A stretch of 64,000 bases of DNA from Methylocystis sp. Sn-Cys (GCF_016745395.1 NZ_JAERVJ010000008.1:167289-231288), one strand, 5' to 3'; shown: positions 45,792 to 57,315, counted from the first letter of the stretch. The notes: a model not told the origin generated them from the sequence alone. A program made the numbers and translations.

Positions 45792-45994
45792 ACATGCTCG
45801 TCCGATGTCGAGAGCCGTCGCCGCTCCAGCGTTCAACCCCAAGTCGACTTTCCCGCCTCGCTTCTGTAAGGAAGCCTGGCAGAGATCGCCGACAAGAATC
45901 TGTAATACTGGGTCGCTAACCCGCCTGTGCGGAACTCTTTCCGCTGCGAGAGCCTGTCGGCCGAACGCCCCCACGAACCGAGGGAGAGTGGATT

Positions 45995-47302
45995 TTGCGC
46001 ATTGCGATGATTGGCAGTGGTTACGTGGGTCTCGTGTCCGGGGCGTGTTTTTCGGATTTCGGCCATACGGTCGTTTGCGTCGATCTCGACGAGGCGAAAA
46101 TCAAAGCGCTCGAAGCGGGCGTGATGCCGATCTACGAGCCGGGGCTCGAGCAGCTCGTCGAACGCAACGTCCGCGACGGGCGTCTGAGCTTCTCGACTGA
46201 TCTCAAAGCCTCTGTGGCGGGCGTTGACGCGGTCTTCATCGCGGTCGGCACGCCCTCGCGTCGCGGCGACGGCCATGCGGACCTTTCTTACGTTTTCGCG
46301 GCTGCGGCCGAAGTCGCGCGCGCTGCGACCGGGCCGCTCGTGGTCGTGGATAAATCGACCGTGCCGGTCGGAACCGGCGACGAGGTGGAGCGCATCGTGC
46401 GCGAGGCGCGCCCGGACCTGCAGATCGACGTGGTCTCCAACCCGGAATTCCTGCGCGAAGGCGCCGCGATCGAGGACTTCAAGCGGCCCGACCGCGTCGT
46501 GCTCGGCGTCGAGAGCGAGCGCGCCCAAGAGGTCATGGCGGCGATCTATCGCCCGCTGTCGCTGAACGGCCTGCCGATGGTCTTTGTCGCGCGCCGCACG
46601 GCGGAGTTGATCAAATACGCCGCCAACGCCTTTCTGGCGGTCAAGATCACTTTCATCAACGAGATCGCCGATCTGTGCGAGGCGACGGGCGCCAATGTGC
46701 AGGATGTCGCGCGCGGCATCGGCCTCGATAAGCGCATCGGCTCGAAGTTCCTGCACGCCGGGCCGGGCTATGGCGGCTCCTGCTTCCCAAAGGATACGCT
46801 GGCGCTGGTCAAGACCGGCCACGACTTCGAGGCGCCCGTTCGCATCGTCGAAACCGTGGTCAGCATCAACGATCAGCGCAAGCGCGCCATGGGCCGCAAG
46901 ATCATCGCGGCCTGCGGCGGCTCGGTGCGCGGCAAGACGATCGCGCTGCTGGGCCTGACCTTCAAGCCCAATACCGACGACATGCGCGACGCGCCGTCGC
47001 TCGCGATCGTGCAGGCGCTGCTCGACGCCGGGGCCTCGGTGCGCGGCTATGATCCCGAAGGCATGTCGCAGGCGAAGGCGCTCATGCCGACGATCGACTA
47101 TGCCGGCAACGCCTATGATTGCGTGAAGGGCGCCCATGCGGTCGCGCTGGTGACGGAATGGGACGAATTCCGCGCCCTCGATCTGGGCCGGGTGAAGGAG
47201 CTGCTCGCCGAGCCGATCCTCGTCGATCTGCGCAACGTCTATCCGGTGGCCGAGGCCGAGCGTTACGGCCTGCGCTATGTCAGCATCGGCCGGCCGGTTT
47301 GA
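45995..47302 (+). CDS. ugd: UDP-glucose 6-dehydrogenase
   Basis: The 435-residue protein begins with the NAD site IAMIGSGYVGLVSGACF and has VDKSTVPVGTG, SNPEFLREGAAIEDF and ELIKYAANAFLAVKITFINE. The catalytic Cys is in GPGYGGSCFPKDT and the C-terminal domain has LGLTFKPNTDDMRDAPSL. It oxidises UDP-glucose to UDP-glucuronate in two NAD+ steps for capsule, exopolysaccharide or lipid A precursors. The TTG start follows GGGAG; the first residues IAMIGSGYVG fit the family. It is the first core gene to the right of the island. Confidence 0.96.
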   Translation: MRIAMIGSGYVGLVSGACFSDFGHTVVCVDLDEAKIKALEAGVMPIYEPGLEQLVERNVRDGRLSFSTDLKASVAGVDAVFIAVGTPSRRGDGHADLSYVFAAAAEVARAATGPLVVVDKSTVPVGTGDEVERIVREARPDLQIDVVSNPEFLREGAAIEDFKRPDRVVLGVESERAQEVMAAIYRPLSLNGLPMVFVARRTAELIKYAANAFLAVKITFINEIADLCEATGANVQDVARGIGLDKRIGSKFLHAGPGYGGSCFPKDTLALVKTGHDFEAPVRIVETVVSINDQRKRAMGRKIIAACGGSVRGKTIALLGLTFKPNTDDMRDAPSLAIVQALLDAGASVRGYDPEGMSQAKALMPTIDYAGNAYDCVKGAHAVALVTEWDEFRALDLGRVKELLAEPILVDLRNVYPVAEAERYGLRYVSIGRPV

Positions 47303-47349
47303 GTTGAGGGCAAGCGGACGGGCGCCGCTGGGGCGTTAGATTCCCGCGG

Positions 47350-47469
47350 CCCCCTCCCCAACCCTCCCCCGCTTCGCGGGAGAGGGGGCAGATTGAGGCC
47401 TTCATCGACAAGGCCGATCATGAGCGTCCCCTCTCCCGCGAAGCGGGGGAGGGACAGGGAGGGGGCCCC
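47350..47469. repeat. Dispersed repeat family D, copy 1
   Basis: CCCCCTCCCCAACCCTCCCC...TTCGCGGGAGAGGGG is mirrored by CCCCTCTCCCGCGAAGCGGG...GACAGGGAGGGGG, forming a large palindrome between ugd and der. A second copy runs off the end of the window at 63889. Confidence 0.75.
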
Positions 47470-47543
47470 ATTTTTTGGGTAAACTGGTCGTCCGCCGGCT
47501 TATCTGTGTTATGCCCGCGGGTGTTCCGGAGAAAACTGAAAAA

Positions 47544-48947
47544 ATGTCCTTCTCGCTCGCCATCATCGGCCGGCCCAATGTCGGCAAGTCGACGCTCTTC
47601 AACCGGCTAACCGGCAAGAAGCTGGCGCTGGTCGACGACCGCCCCGGCGTCACCCGCGACCGCCGCGAGGGCGAGGCCAAGCTCGCCGATCTGCGCTTCA
47701 CAATCATCGACACGGCCGGGTTGGAGGAAGGCGCCGCGGCGACGCTGGAAGGGCGCATGCGCGCCCAGACCGAAAGCGCGATCCTCTCCGCCGACGCCAT
47801 TCTCTTCGTCATCGACGCGCGCGTCGGCGTCACGCCGGACGACAAATATTTCGCCGATCTCGTGCGCCGCGCCGCCAAGCCGGTGATCCTCATCGCCAAT
47901 AAGGCGGAGGGCAAGGCGGGCGAGGCGGGGGCTTTCGAGGCCTATTCGCTGGGCCTGGGCGATCCCGTACCGCTTTCCGCCGAGCATGGCGAGGGCATGA
48001 GCGAGCTCTACGCGGCGCTGCGCGAGGCGCTGCCCGAAGAGACCGCCGAGCCCGCCGAGGAGGAGGAAGATCAGGACGAGAATCTCTACGACGACGAGGA
48101 GGACGGCAGCGATCTCGACGTCACCAAGCCGCTGCGCATCACCGTCGTCGGGCGGCCCAATGCCGGCAAATCGACGCTGATCAATCGTATTCTCGGCGAG
48201 GAGCGGCTGCTGACCGGCCCCGAGGCGGGCATTACGCGCGACTCGATCGGCGTCAACTTTCTGTGGCGCGACCGCAAGATCAAGCTCTTCGACACGGCGG
48301 GCCTGCGCAAGCGCGCCAAGGTGATCGACAAGCTGGAAAAGCTCTCCGCCGCCGATGCGCTGCGCGCCGTGCGTTTCTCGGAAGTGGTGGTCCTGCTCAT
48401 CGACTCCACAATCCCCTTTGAAAAGCAGGATTTGACCATCGCCGATCTCACCGCGCGCGAGGGCCGCGCTTTCGTGATCGGCCTCGGCAAATGGGATTTG
48501 ATCGAGGACAAAAACGCGACGCTGATAAAGCTGCGCGAGGACGCCGAGCGGCTGCTGCCGCAGGTGCGCGGCTGCCCGGTCGTGCCGGTTTCCGGCGCGA
48601 CGGGACAGGGGCTCGACAGGCTCATGGAGGGGATCGTCGCGACCCACGAGGTCTGGAACAAGCGCATCGCTACGTCGCGCTTGAATCGTTGGCTGCTGCA
48701 AACGGTGGAAGAGACGCCGCCGCCCGCCGTCTCGGGCCGGCGCATCAAAATCCGCTATATGACCCAGGCGAAATCGCGCCCGCCGCACTTCGTGCTGTTC
48801 GGCAATCAGCTCGAGGAATTGCCGTCGAGCTACGAGCGGTTCTTGATCAACGGGCTACGCAAGGCTTTCGATCTGCCGGGCGTGCCGATCCGCATTTCGA
48901 GGCGGGCGGGGGATAATCCCTTCGCAGGCAAGAAGCGGAAAGGCTGA
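47544..48947 (+). CDS. der: Ribosome biogenesis GTPase Der (EngA)
   Basis: The 467-residue protein has two tandem G domains: the first with [25 protein letters not shown] and NKAEG, the second with [23 protein letters not shown] and a modified fourth motif (LGKWD). A KH-like domain at the C-terminus ends in PFAGKKRKG. An acidic linker ([18 protein letters not shown]) separates the G domains. Der acts in 50S subunit assembly. In the first domain NKAEG stands where NKxD is usual (Asp replaced by Glu). The ATG at 47544 gives the family N-terminus [17 protein letters not shown] and has GGAG upstream. Confidence 0.96.
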   Translation: MSFSLAIIGRPNVGKSTLFNRLTGKKLALVDDRPGVTRDRREGEAKLADLRFTIIDTAGLEEGAAATLEGRMRAQTESAILSADAILFVIDARVGVTPDDKYFADLVRRAAKPVILIANKAEGKAGEAGAFEAYSLGLGDPVPLSAEHGEGMSELYAALREALPEETAEPAEEEEDQDENLYDDEEDGSDLDVTKPLRITVVGRPNAGKSTLINRILGEERLLTGPEAGITRDSIGVNFLWRDRKIKLFDTAGLRKRAKVIDKLEKLSAADALRAVRFSEVVVLLIDSTIPFEKQDLTIADLTAREGRAFVIGLGKWDLIEDKNATLIKLREDAERLLPQVRGCPVVPVSGATGQGLDRLMEGIVATHEVWNKRIATSRLNRWLLQTVEETPPPAVSGRRIKIRYMTQAKSRPPHFVLFGNQLEELPSSYERFLINGLRKAFDLPGVPIRISRRAGDNPFAGKKRKG

Positions 48948-48982
48948 GCGCCAGTCCTTCAGCCGCAGAGCTGGCCCCTAAA

Positions 48983-49009
48983 CGAAAACGGGGTCGCCAT
49001 GGCGACCCC
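48983..49009 (-). terminator. Intrinsic terminator for the small membrane protein gene
   Basis: GGGGTCGCCATGGCGACCCC is a perfect palindrome. Read leftwards it is followed by GTTTTCGTTT. It also lies 42 bases after der and may serve both genes. Confidence 0.7.
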
Positions 49010-49049
49010 GGAAGCGCTTCCAGCTCGCGCCCGAAGCACTCGATCTAAC

Positions 49050-49169
49050 TCAGGCGGACAGCGCCCGGACGATCGACGGCGCCTGGGTGATAAGCGCGAC
49101 AATGAGAGCAATGACGCCCAGAGCGATGAAAAGGGGCTTCATTTTGGAAGGCTGGTTGGGAAGCGACAT
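49050..49169 (-). CDS. Small single-pass membrane protein (39 aa)
   Basis: The frame starts at an ATG preceded by AAAGGAAAAAACG. The product begins MSLPNQPSKMKPLFIALGVI and ends IVALITQAPSIVRALSA, so it has one transmembrane helix and a short basic N-terminus. A terminator lies just downstream. No family is recognised. The ribosome binding site, hydrophobic segment and own terminator make it likely to be real. Confidence 0.6.
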   Translation of the reverse strand: MSLPNQPSKMKPLFIALGVIALIVALITQAPSIVRALSA

Positions 49170-49314
49170 CGTTTTTTCCTTTGGGCCGCATTTTTGGACC
49201 GTGCGTTTTTCAGCACGCAGCACGGCTAGGCTAAAGGGTGCTGGAAGTAAATCTGAGACCGAGCCAAAATAAGCGGCATGCTGCGCGATCCCCGGGGTAT
49301 TTTTCAAAAATCCC

Positions 49315-49902
49315 TCAGCTTCGCAGAGTTCTCCGCACTGCTTCGGCGAAGGCGCGGCTAATTGCCGCGTCCTTCGCGAAGGCGATCCTGAGCGCTCTCG
49401 GCAGCTCCAGTTGCACGCCGGCGCCGAGGCGCCCCTTGTTGCAAATATTCGCCGGATCGCGACCCGCGAGCGGATGCCCTTCTCCGACAGCTTTGGCCTG
49501 GAATCCGCTGACTGTCAGCGCGGCGCAGATGGCGTCGCGCAATTCCTCGTGCAGACCGCCGACCCAGACCGTCGCCGGGTCCGCGCCGTTCTTGCGCCCA
49601 TGCACGCCGACCACAATCTCCGAACGCGCCGCCAGCAGCAGGGCTTGCGGCTCGTCGAAGCGCGTCGAGGCGATGTGCAGCCCGTCGCCTTTGGCGCGCA
49701 GCGTCAGGCTCTCGAAACAGTAGAGCGAATGCGTCCTCCCGGCGATGGCCGTTGCAAGCTCCGATGTGCCGGGCTCGATGAAGCCGCCATGCGGCGCGAG
49801 GATGGCGATGGGGGAACGCCGCGCCGTGAGCCGGATGCGGTAGTGCATGTCCTTGATCTCGCGCGCGGCGAGCGCCGTGAAGCTGTGATATTGGTCGGCC
49901 AT
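49315..49902 (-). CDS. Poly-gamma-glutamate hydrolase family protein
   Basis: The 195-residue protein has the zinc-hydrolase features of the DUF867/poly-gamma-glutamate hydrolase family: IAILAPHGGFIEPGTSELA (metal His and Glu), SLYCFESL, LHIASTRFDEP and VGVHGRKN, with EGHPLAGRDPANICNKGRLG and VQLELPRALR near the end. Relatives such as B. subtilis YndL and phage proteins cleave poly-gamma-glutamate. The role in this organism is unclear. The ATG at 49902 is chosen; an in-frame TTG is one codon earlier. Confidence 0.85.
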   Translation of the reverse strand: MADQYHSFTALAAREIKDMHYRIRLTARRSPIAILAPHGGFIEPGTSELATAIAGRTHSLYCFESLTLRAKGDGLHIASTRFDEPQALLLAARSEIVVGVHGRKNGADPATVWVGGLHEELRDAICAALTVSGFQAKAVGEGHPLAGRDPANICNKGRLGAGVQLELPRALRIAFAKDAAISRAFAEAVRRTLRS

Positions 49903-49936
49903 CAAAAGAAATTAGCGTCGCGAGAAGAGGTTTGTC

Positions 49937-50956
49937 ATGACTGTAAGGCCCTCGCCCGAAAAGCTTCTCGCCCTCGGCATGTCTTTCTGGAACGCCAAAG
50001 CGCTGCTTTCGGCTGTCGAGCTCGGCGTCTTCGACGCGCTGGCCGAAGGCCCCGCCGATCTCGAATCGCTCCGCACGCGGCTCGGCCTCCATGAGCGCTC
50101 GGCGCGGGATTTCTTCGACGCGCTGGTCGCTTTGAAGCTGCTGGAGCGTCAGGATGGCGACTATCGCAATGCGCCCGACGCCGATTTCTTCCTCGTGCGC
50201 GCCAGGCCCAGCTATGTCGGCGGGCTTTTGGAGATGGCCAACGCCCGGCTTTACGAAAGCTGGGGCCATCTCACCGAGGCGCTGAGGACCGGCCGACGCC
50301 AGAGCGAGAACAAGGAAGAGAGCGACTTCTTCGCGGCGCTCTATGCCGATCCCGCAAGGCTGCGCGGCTTCCTCGCGGCGATGAGCGGGGTGAGCGCCGG
50401 CGCCGCCAACGCCATCGCCGGGAAGTTTCCGTGGAGAAACTATAAGAGCTTCGTCGATGTCGGCGTGGCGCAGGGCATGGTTCCTGTCACCATCGCGCGC
50501 GCCCATCCGCATTTGAGCGGCGGCGGCTTCGACCTGCCGCCCGTCGGGCCGATCTTCGAGGAATTCGTCGCCGCGAACGGACTGTCGGAGCGGTTGCAGT
50601 TCCACGCGGGCGATTTTTTCAAAGACGCGCTGCCGCAAACGGATGTGATCATCATGGGGCACATCCTTCACGACTGGGATCTCGAGCAGAAACGCCTCCT
50701 CGTGAAGAAGGCTTATGACGCCTTACCCGCTGGCGGGGCGCTCATCGTCTACGAGGCGCTCATCGACGACGATCGCCGCCAAAACGCTTTCGGCCTGCTG
50801 ATGAGCCTCAATATGCTCATCGAAACCCTTGGCGGCTTCGATTACACCGGCGCCGACTGTCAGGGCTGGATGAAGGAGGCGGGCTTCAGCGAGACCCGCG
50901 TCGAGCATCTGGTGGGCCCAGACTCAATGGTCGTGGGGATCAAACAGGCGGAGTGA
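49937..50956 (+). CDS. SAM-dependent O-methyltransferase
   Basis: The 339-residue protein has an N-terminal winged-helix dimerisation domain ([38 protein letters not shown]) and a Rossmann methyltransferase domain with [20 protein letters not shown] and [20 protein letters not shown], where the His is the usual catalytic base. This is the hydroxyneurosporene/acetylserotonin O-methyltransferase-like family. It acts on a small hydroxylated molecule, unknown here. A start after GAGAAGAGG is well placed. No biosynthetic cluster is adjacent. Confidence 0.85.
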   Translation: MTVRPSPEKLLALGMSFWNAKALLSAVELGVFDALAEGPADLESLRTRLGLHERSARDFFDALVALKLLERQDGDYRNAPDADFFLVRARPSYVGGLLEMANARLYESWGHLTEALRTGRRQSENKEESDFFAALYADPARLRGFLAAMSGVSAGAANAIAGKFPWRNYKSFVDVGVAQGMVPVTIARAHPHLSGGGFDLPPVGPIFEEFVAANGLSERLQFHAGDFFKDALPQTDVIIMGHILHDWDLEQKRLLVKKAYDALPAGGALIVYEALIDDDRRQNAFGLLMSLNMLIETLGGFDYTGADCQGWMKEAGFSETRVEHLVGPDSMVVGIKQAE

Positions 50957-51024
50957 AAAAGGGCTGGCGAAAAGGGCGGGAAAGACACCGCGCGTCGCCA
51001 GATTTCAGTTGGACGACGGCTCAG

Positions 51025-51042
51025 TTTTGAATTATTCTAAGA
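51025..51042 (+). promoter_or_regulatory. Candidate Irr/ICE-like iron-control site upstream of rubrerythrin
   Basis: TTTTGAATTATTCTAAGA is an imperfect palindrome close to the iron control element bound by Irr in Rhizobiales (TTTAGAA...TTCTAAA type). It lies 55 bases upstream of the rubrerythrin start, in an AT-rich patch where the promoter should be. Confidence 0.45.
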
Positions 51043-51096
51043 TTGCGTCGCGGGGCCCTATGGGCTCCGTTACGAAATTTCTCCTTGGAGGCAATA

Positions 51097-51516
51097 ATGG
51101 CAACGCTCAAGGGCAGCAAGACCGAAGAGAACCTGAAGGCCGCCTTCGCCGGCGAATCGCAGGCGAACCGCCGCTATCTCTATTTCGCTCAAAAGGCCGA
51201 CGTCGAAGGCTACAATGACGTCGCCACCGTTTTCCGCTCCACCGCGGAAGGCGAGACCGGCCACGCCCACGGCCATCTGGAATTCCTCGAGGTCGTCGGC
51301 GATCCGGCCACGGGCCTGCCGATCGGCAAGACCGCCGATAACCTCAAGGCCGCCGTCGCCGGCGAGACCCACGAATACACCGACATGTATCCGGGCATGG
51401 CCCGCTCGGCCCGCGAAGAGGGCTTCGAGGAAATCGCCGATTGGTTCGAGACGCTCGCCAAGGCCGAGCGCTCCCACGCCGGCCGCTTCCAGAAGGCGCT
51501 CGACGAGCTGAAATAA
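51097..51516 (+). CDS. Rubrerythrin (di-iron domain form)
   Basis: The 139-residue protein has the ferritin-like di-iron residues: [20 protein letters not shown] (Glu), [18 protein letters not shown] (Glu-x-x-His), [17 protein letters not shown] and [18 protein letters not shown]. It lacks the C-terminal rubredoxin domain, as in alphaproteobacterial forms. It reduces peroxides and may handle iron. A strong ribosome binding site (TTGGAGG) precedes the ATG at 51097. It is followed by an Fe-S reductase and a DUF3501 gene, a set that recurs together and may act as an electron-transfer unit. Confidence 0.94.
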   Translation: MATLKGSKTEENLKAAFAGESQANRRYLYFAQKADVEGYNDVATVFRSTAEGETGHAHGHLEFLEVVGDPATGLPIGKTADNLKAAVAGETHEYTDMYPGMARSAREEGFEEIADWFETLAKAERSHAGRFQKALDELK

Positions 51517-51681
51517 GCTTTTCGAAGAATTCCCTCGTCGCGCATGGGGCGTCGAGAGACGCCTAAGTGCGGCGAGGGTGAGGGGCCGGGCTAGCCCCAG
51601 TTCCTCTCGCTGGCCCCTGACGACCAGCCTCTCCCCGTTTTTATGGGGAGAGGCCAAAACGCGGCTTCAAGCAGGACGATC

Positions 51682-53025
51682 ATGAGAGAAGGCAGTCTCG
51701 AGGCGCCAACCAGACTTCCTCTGGATTGGGAAAATCCCGATTTCTACGACGAGGCGAAGCTCGACGCGGAAATGCGCCGCATCTTCGACATTTGCCATGG
51801 TTGCCGCCGCTGCTTCAATCTCTGCGACAGCTTTCCGAGGCTCTTCGATCTTGTCGACGAATCTGCGAACGGCGAGCTCGATACGGTCGACAGCAAAGAC
51901 TTCAAGAAGGTCGTGGACGCCTGCACGCTCTGCGACATGTGCTTCCTCACCAAGTGCCCCTATGTCCCGCCGCATGAGTTCAATCTCGATTTCCCGCATC
52001 TGCTGCTGCGGTACCGCGCGGTCGAGGCGAAGAAGAATGGCGTCGGCGCGGCCGATCGCGCGCTGACGGAGACCGACCGCAACGGCAAATGGGCGACGCT
52101 GATTTCGGGGGCCGTGAATTGGGCGACGCGCCGCGGCAGCCCCGTGCGCGGGTTAGAGGAAAAATTCGCGGGCATCGATCCGAACGCCGAGCTGCCGAAA
52201 TACGCCAGCCAGACGCTGGAAGCGCGCGCCAAGGCCAATCCGCCAGCCCGCGACGAGGCGGCGCCCGCCAAGGCCCGCAAGGTCGCGCTCTACGCAACCT
52301 GCTATGGCGATTACAACGACACCTCGATCGGCGTGGCGGCGCTGGCGGTGCTTGCTAAAAATGGCGTCGAGACCAAGGTTGTCTATCCGGGCTGCTGCGG
52401 CATGCCGAAGCTGGAGCAGGGGCTGCTCGACGAGGTCGCCGATGGCGCGCGCAAGGTCGCGGCGGCGCTGGCGCCCTATATCGACGAAGGCTACGACATT
52501 GTCGCGCCGGTGCCGTCCTGCGCGCTGATGCTGAAATTCGAATGGCCGCTTATTCTGCCCAATGACGCGAGCGTGAAGCGCCTCGCGGACGCCACCTTCG
52601 ACCTCTCAGAATATATCGTCGACATCGCCAAGAAAGAGGGGCTCGCCGAAGGCATGGCTCCTGTCGAGGGCGGGGTCGCCTTCCATATGTCCTGCCATTC
52701 ACGTGCGCAGAACTTCGGCCAAAAGGGCGCGGAGCTGCTGCGGCTCATTCCTCAGGCCGACGTTGCGGTGGTCGAGCGCTGCTCGGGCCATGGCGGCGCC
52801 TGGGGCTATAAGAAGGGCAATTTCGAAACCGCGATGAAGGTCGGCAAGCCGGCCATGCGCCAGCTCGATACCGCCGGCAAGAAGCATGTGGTGTCGGAAT
52901 GTCCGCTGGCGGGCATCCACATCGAGCAGGGGATCGAGACGCTTGCCGGCGACAACCCAAAGCCCGAGCGGGTGAGCCACCCGATCGTGCTGATGGCGCG
53001 CGCTTACGGCGTCGCGAGCGAGTAG
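51682..53025 (+). CDS. Heterodisulfide reductase-related/GlpC-like Fe-S protein
   Basis: The 447-residue protein has an N-terminal double [4Fe-4S] domain (ICHGCRRCFNLCDSFP and ACTLCDMCFLTKCPYVPP) followed by two CCG-type domains (YPGCCGMPKLEQG and a variant ERCSGHGGAWGYKKG), as in GlpC and HdrD. Such proteins pass electrons between quinols or dehydrogenases and disulfides or other acceptors. Between rubrerythrin and DUF3501 it is likely to supply electrons for peroxide reduction. The ATG at 51682 follows AGGACGATC. The C-terminal motif SECPLAGIHIEQG is retained. Confidence 0.9.
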   Translation: MREGSLEAPTRLPLDWENPDFYDEAKLDAEMRRIFDICHGCRRCFNLCDSFPRLFDLVDESANGELDTVDSKDFKKVVDACTLCDMCFLTKCPYVPPHEFNLDFPHLLLRYRAVEAKKNGVGAADRALTETDRNGKWATLISGAVNWATRRGSPVRGLEEKFAGIDPNAELPKYASQTLEARAKANPPARDEAAPAKARKVALYATCYGDYNDTSIGVAALAVLAKNGVETKVVYPGCCGMPKLEQGLLDEVADGARKVAAALAPYIDEGYDIVAPVPSCALMLKFEWPLILPNDASVKRLADATFDLSEYIVDIAKKEGLAEGMAPVEGGVAFHMSCHSRAQNFGQKGAELLRLIPQADVAVVERCSGHGGAWGYKKGNFETAMKVGKPAMRQLDTAGKKHVVSECPLAGIHIEQGIETLAGDNPKPERVSHPIVLMARAYGVASE

Positions 53026-53048
53026 GGCGGTTGGGCGTGGGGCGACTC

Positions 53049-53226
53049 ATCCCTCCCCTTTACGGGGAGGGTGGCCCGGCCAAAGGGCGTCTTTTAAGAC
53101 GCCCGTCGTTCAGACGGGCTATGGCCGGGTCGGGTGGGGTAAGCCCCACCACTACCGTTGCGGCGTGAACCCCACCCGGCCGCCTTCGGCGACCGACCTC
53201 CCCGTAAAGGGGAGGTATTGGGGCCA
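53049..53226. repeat. Dispersed repeat family B, copy 2
   Basis: Same outer arms as copy 1 (CCTCCCCTTTACGGGGAGG and CCTCCCCGTAAAGGGGAGG), but with an extra internal hairpin GGGCGTCTTTTAAGACGCCC and a CCGGCCA...TGGCCGGG pair. It separates the Fe-S reductase gene from the DUF3501 gene. Confidence 0.8.
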
Positions 53227-53277
53227 ACGACGGCAGATTAGCTATTCACACTCAGGCTGGGGGGTCGAGAGAGTCTC

Positions 53278-53868
53278 ATGTCAATCAAAACCGAAATCAC
53301 CCGAGCCGACATTCTCCCCTGGGCGGAATACGCCAAGACGCGCGCGGAGCATCGCAAGCGCATCACGGCGATCAAGCGCAACCGCCGCGTCGAGGTCGGG
53401 CCCTTCGTGACCTTCTATTTCGAGAGCTTCGACACGATGTGGCTGCAAGTGCAGGAGATGCTGCACATCGAGCGCGGCGGCGACGCGCAGATTCCCGAAG
53501 AGCTCGCCGCCTATAATCCGCTCATCCCCAAGGGGCGCGAGCTTGTCGCGACCTTTATGATCGAGATCGACGATCCGCTGCGCCGCGCCCGCGTGCTGGC
53601 GGGGCTGGGCGGCGTCGAGGACGCCGCCTTCATCGAGATCGGCGCCGAGCGCGTCATCGGCAAGGCGGAGACCGACCAGGACCGCACCACCGCCGACGGC
53701 AAGGCGAGCAGCGTGCAATTCGTGCATTTTCTCTTCACCGACGCGCAGGTCGAGGCCTTCCGGCAGCCGAATGCACGGGCGATCCTGGGGCTGTCGCATC
53801 CGAACTATAGCCATATGGCGGTGATGTCGGAGGCGACGCGCGACGCGCTCGCGCAGGATTTCGCTTAG
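53278..53868 (+). CDS. DUF3501 family protein
   Basis: The 196-residue protein matches DUF3501: ITRADILPWAEYAKTRAEHR, VGPFVTFYFESFDTMWLQVQ, EMLHIERGG, ELAAYNPLIPKGRELVATFM and FTDAQVEAFRQPNARAIL. Function is unknown. The family is repeatedly found next to rubrerythrin and GlpC-like Fe-S reductase genes, as here, so it is probably part of the same peroxide or iron response. A repeat element is inserted between it and the reductase gene. Confidence 0.9.
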   Translation: MSIKTEITRADILPWAEYAKTRAEHRKRITAIKRNRRVEVGPFVTFYFESFDTMWLQVQEMLHIERGGDAQIPEELAAYNPLIPKGRELVATFMIEIDDPLRRARVLAGLGGVEDAAFIEIGAERVIGKAETDQDRTTADGKASSVQFVHFLFTDAQVEAFRQPNARAILGLSHPNYSHMAVMSEATRDALAQDFA

Positions 53869-53928
53869 CGCGCTTTGCGCTCGCATGGAATCATGCGTGC
53901 GATGAGAAAGCGCACAGAGTCAAAAGTC

Positions 53929-54174
53929 TCACATCCGGCGCATGTCTTTCGGCTGGCATCGCCAGCTTGTGCAGACGTGGATGGTCTTTCCAGTATCGAG
54001 GGCGCACACGCGCCTCGACAAGCAGATCGCCACTGCGGATGAGCCGCAGTCGGGCGCATGGGCGTGTCTAAAGCAAGCGCGCTTGCTCGGCAGATGCCAT
54101 GCGGCGGCGTCCGGGATGTGTAGGGGGACGAAGGCGAGCGATAATGCGGCGAGCGCGGATATAGTCTTGATCAT
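53929..54174 (-). CDS. Small secreted Cys-containing protein (81 aa)
   Basis: The product starts MIKTISALAALSLAFVPLHI, a signal peptide likely cleaved after PDAAA. The mature part has five Cys (RACFRHAHAPDCGS, AICLSRRVCALD, HVCTSWRCQ contain the pattern). A strong AGGAG ribosome binding site precedes the ATG. No family is recognised. It should be periplasmic with disulfides. Confidence 0.6.
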   Translation of the reverse strand: MIKTISALAALSLAFVPLHIPDAAAWHLPSKRACFRHAHAPDCGSSAVAICLSRRVCALDTGKTIHVCTSWRCQPKDMRRM

Positions 54175-54376
54175 GGGGGGCTCCTGATCAGATTTGCTCG
54201 CGCCCCGGCGCTTCGTCAAGGAGCGGAGCCGCAGGGCGAGTTGCGCAGGACGATCGGGCAACCACCTCCTTGCGCCGAGGAGCCGACGAAGGCGGCGTCC
54301 CGCAGGGGAAGTTGCGAAGGGAGCGGCTTGCCGTTAATCCCATCGCCAAACCAGTTCCTCTAGAAACGAGCCACTC

Positions 54377-55963
<1,587 letters not shown>

Positions 55964-56001
55964 CACTCTTTTCGTTTGAACAGCTCGCGTTGGGACTTGT
56001 C

Positions 56002-56165
56002 ATACGAGATCCGCTTGATTGGGTCGGCGTCTCTGGAAATCACCGCCGTCATTGCGAGGAGGCGAAGCCGACGAAGCAATCCAGTGCCGCATCGCTGCCC
56101 TGGATTGCTTCGCTTCGCTCGCAATGACGGGCTCTGGGCAAAACCAGCGCTATTTTGCTCGTGTC
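56002..56165. repeat. Dispersed repeat family C, copy 2
   Basis: Starts with ATACGAGATCCGCTT, then CGCCGTCATTGCGAGGAGGC, a palindrome around GAAGCAATCCAGTGC...GCCCTGGATTGCTTC, then CGCTCGCAATGACGG and AAAACCAGCGC. The rest of the prfC/transglycosylase spacer holds no gene. Confidence 0.8.
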
Positions 56166-56229
56166 ATTCCCAATCGTTCGCTCGAGCGAGCGTGGGGATC
56201 GACAGCGAACCAATCGAGCGGATCGCGTA

Positions 56230-57045
56230 TTATCGCTCGCCCGCAAGCTTCGTGGCGAAAAGGGCGAGCGTCCGCGCATAGACGCGCGACTGGTTCCATT
56301 CGAGAAAAACGGGGAAGTTGGGTTCGCCTTCCGCCCAGCCGGCGCCCGCCTGCCAGCCTTTGCCGCGCAGGAAATTCGCGGTCGAGGCAAGCGCGTCGGG
56401 CGTCGAGCGGATGAGATCGCGCCGCCCGTCGCCGTCGAAATCGACCGCGTATGTGAGATAGGAAGACGGCATGAACTGCGTCTGCCCGATCTCGCCGGCC
56501 CAATCGCCGCGCATGCGGGCGGGCGACATGTCGCCGGATTGGACGATTGTGAGCGCGTCATTCAATTCCTGCGTGAATTGCGGCGAGCGTCGGCAGTCAT
56601 AAGCGAGCGTCGCCAGCGCCTGCAGTGTTTTGAAATTGCCGTTATCAGCGCCAAAGCCCGTCTCCAGGCCCCAGATCGAGATCAGCACAGGACCAGGCAC
56701 GCCGTAGCGGGCTTCGATCCGGCGCAAGAGATCAGCATGGCGCTGAAGCAGATCGCGACCCCGCGCCAGCCGGGAGGGCGTGATCAGCCGGGCGGCGAAT
56801 TTGTCGAAGCTGAGCTTGAAGACCTTCTGCGCGCCGCGGTCGCGCGAGATGATGGCGCGATCATAGGCGACGTCGGCGAGCGCCGCATCGAGCGTCTTTT
56901 GTGAAATCCCCTTGGCGGCGGCTTCCTGCCTGAAGTCATCGAGCCAGGCGCCGAAGCCCGTCGCCGAGCCGCCGCAAGAGGCGGCGCGCGTTGGAAGCGG
57001 CGAGATCAGCATAAGGAGGCAAACAAGACGAAATAACTTGAGCAT
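56230..57045 (-). CDS. Lytic murein transglycosylase (MltB-like)
   Basis: The 271-residue protein has a signal peptide (LKLFRLVCLLMLISPLPTRA) and the MltB catalytic domain: RIEARYGVPGPVLISIWGLE with the catalytic Glu, then TGFGADNGNFKTLQALATLA, GEIGQTQFMPSSYLTYAVDF and DGDGRRDLIRSTPDALAST. It cleaves peptidoglycan glycan strands to 1,6-anhydro ends in the periplasm. No peptidoglycan-binding domain follows. The ATG at 57045 is chosen because the signal peptide begins there; a longer upstream frame has no support. Confidence 0.9.
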   Translation of the reverse strand: MLKLFRLVCLLMLISPLPTRAASCGGSATGFGAWLDDFRQEAAAKGISQKTLDAALADVAYDRAIISRDRGAQKVFKLSFDKFAARLITPSRLARGRDLLQRHADLLRRIEARYGVPGPVLISIWGLETGFGADNGNFKTLQALATLAYDCRRSPQFTQELNDALTIVQSGDMSPARMRGDWAGEIGQTQFMPSSYLTYAVDFDGDGRRDLIRSTPDALASTANFLRGKGWQAGAGWAEGEPNFPVFLEWNQSRVYARTLALFATKLAGER

Positions 57046-57315
57046 TCTTCGTGTTCCCACGGTTTTCAGCAAGTCTAGGCTAATGTCCCGTTCGACTCTC
57101 GGGCAAGCCGCAATGCTCCAATCCGCTCGATTTGCACCCGCGCGTTTAAAGCAGTGCTTTCGCTTGCACAAAGCCCTCAATGGCTGCGTTTCAGCTTATC
57201 AATGCTGGTTTCACGTGGATATTTCGAAATAAATCCTTTCGAATAATGCATTTATTAGGACTTTGCCGCCACTTTCGAGCCCTGCGCTGTGGTGGGAAAT
57301 TCAGGAATAACTTCA

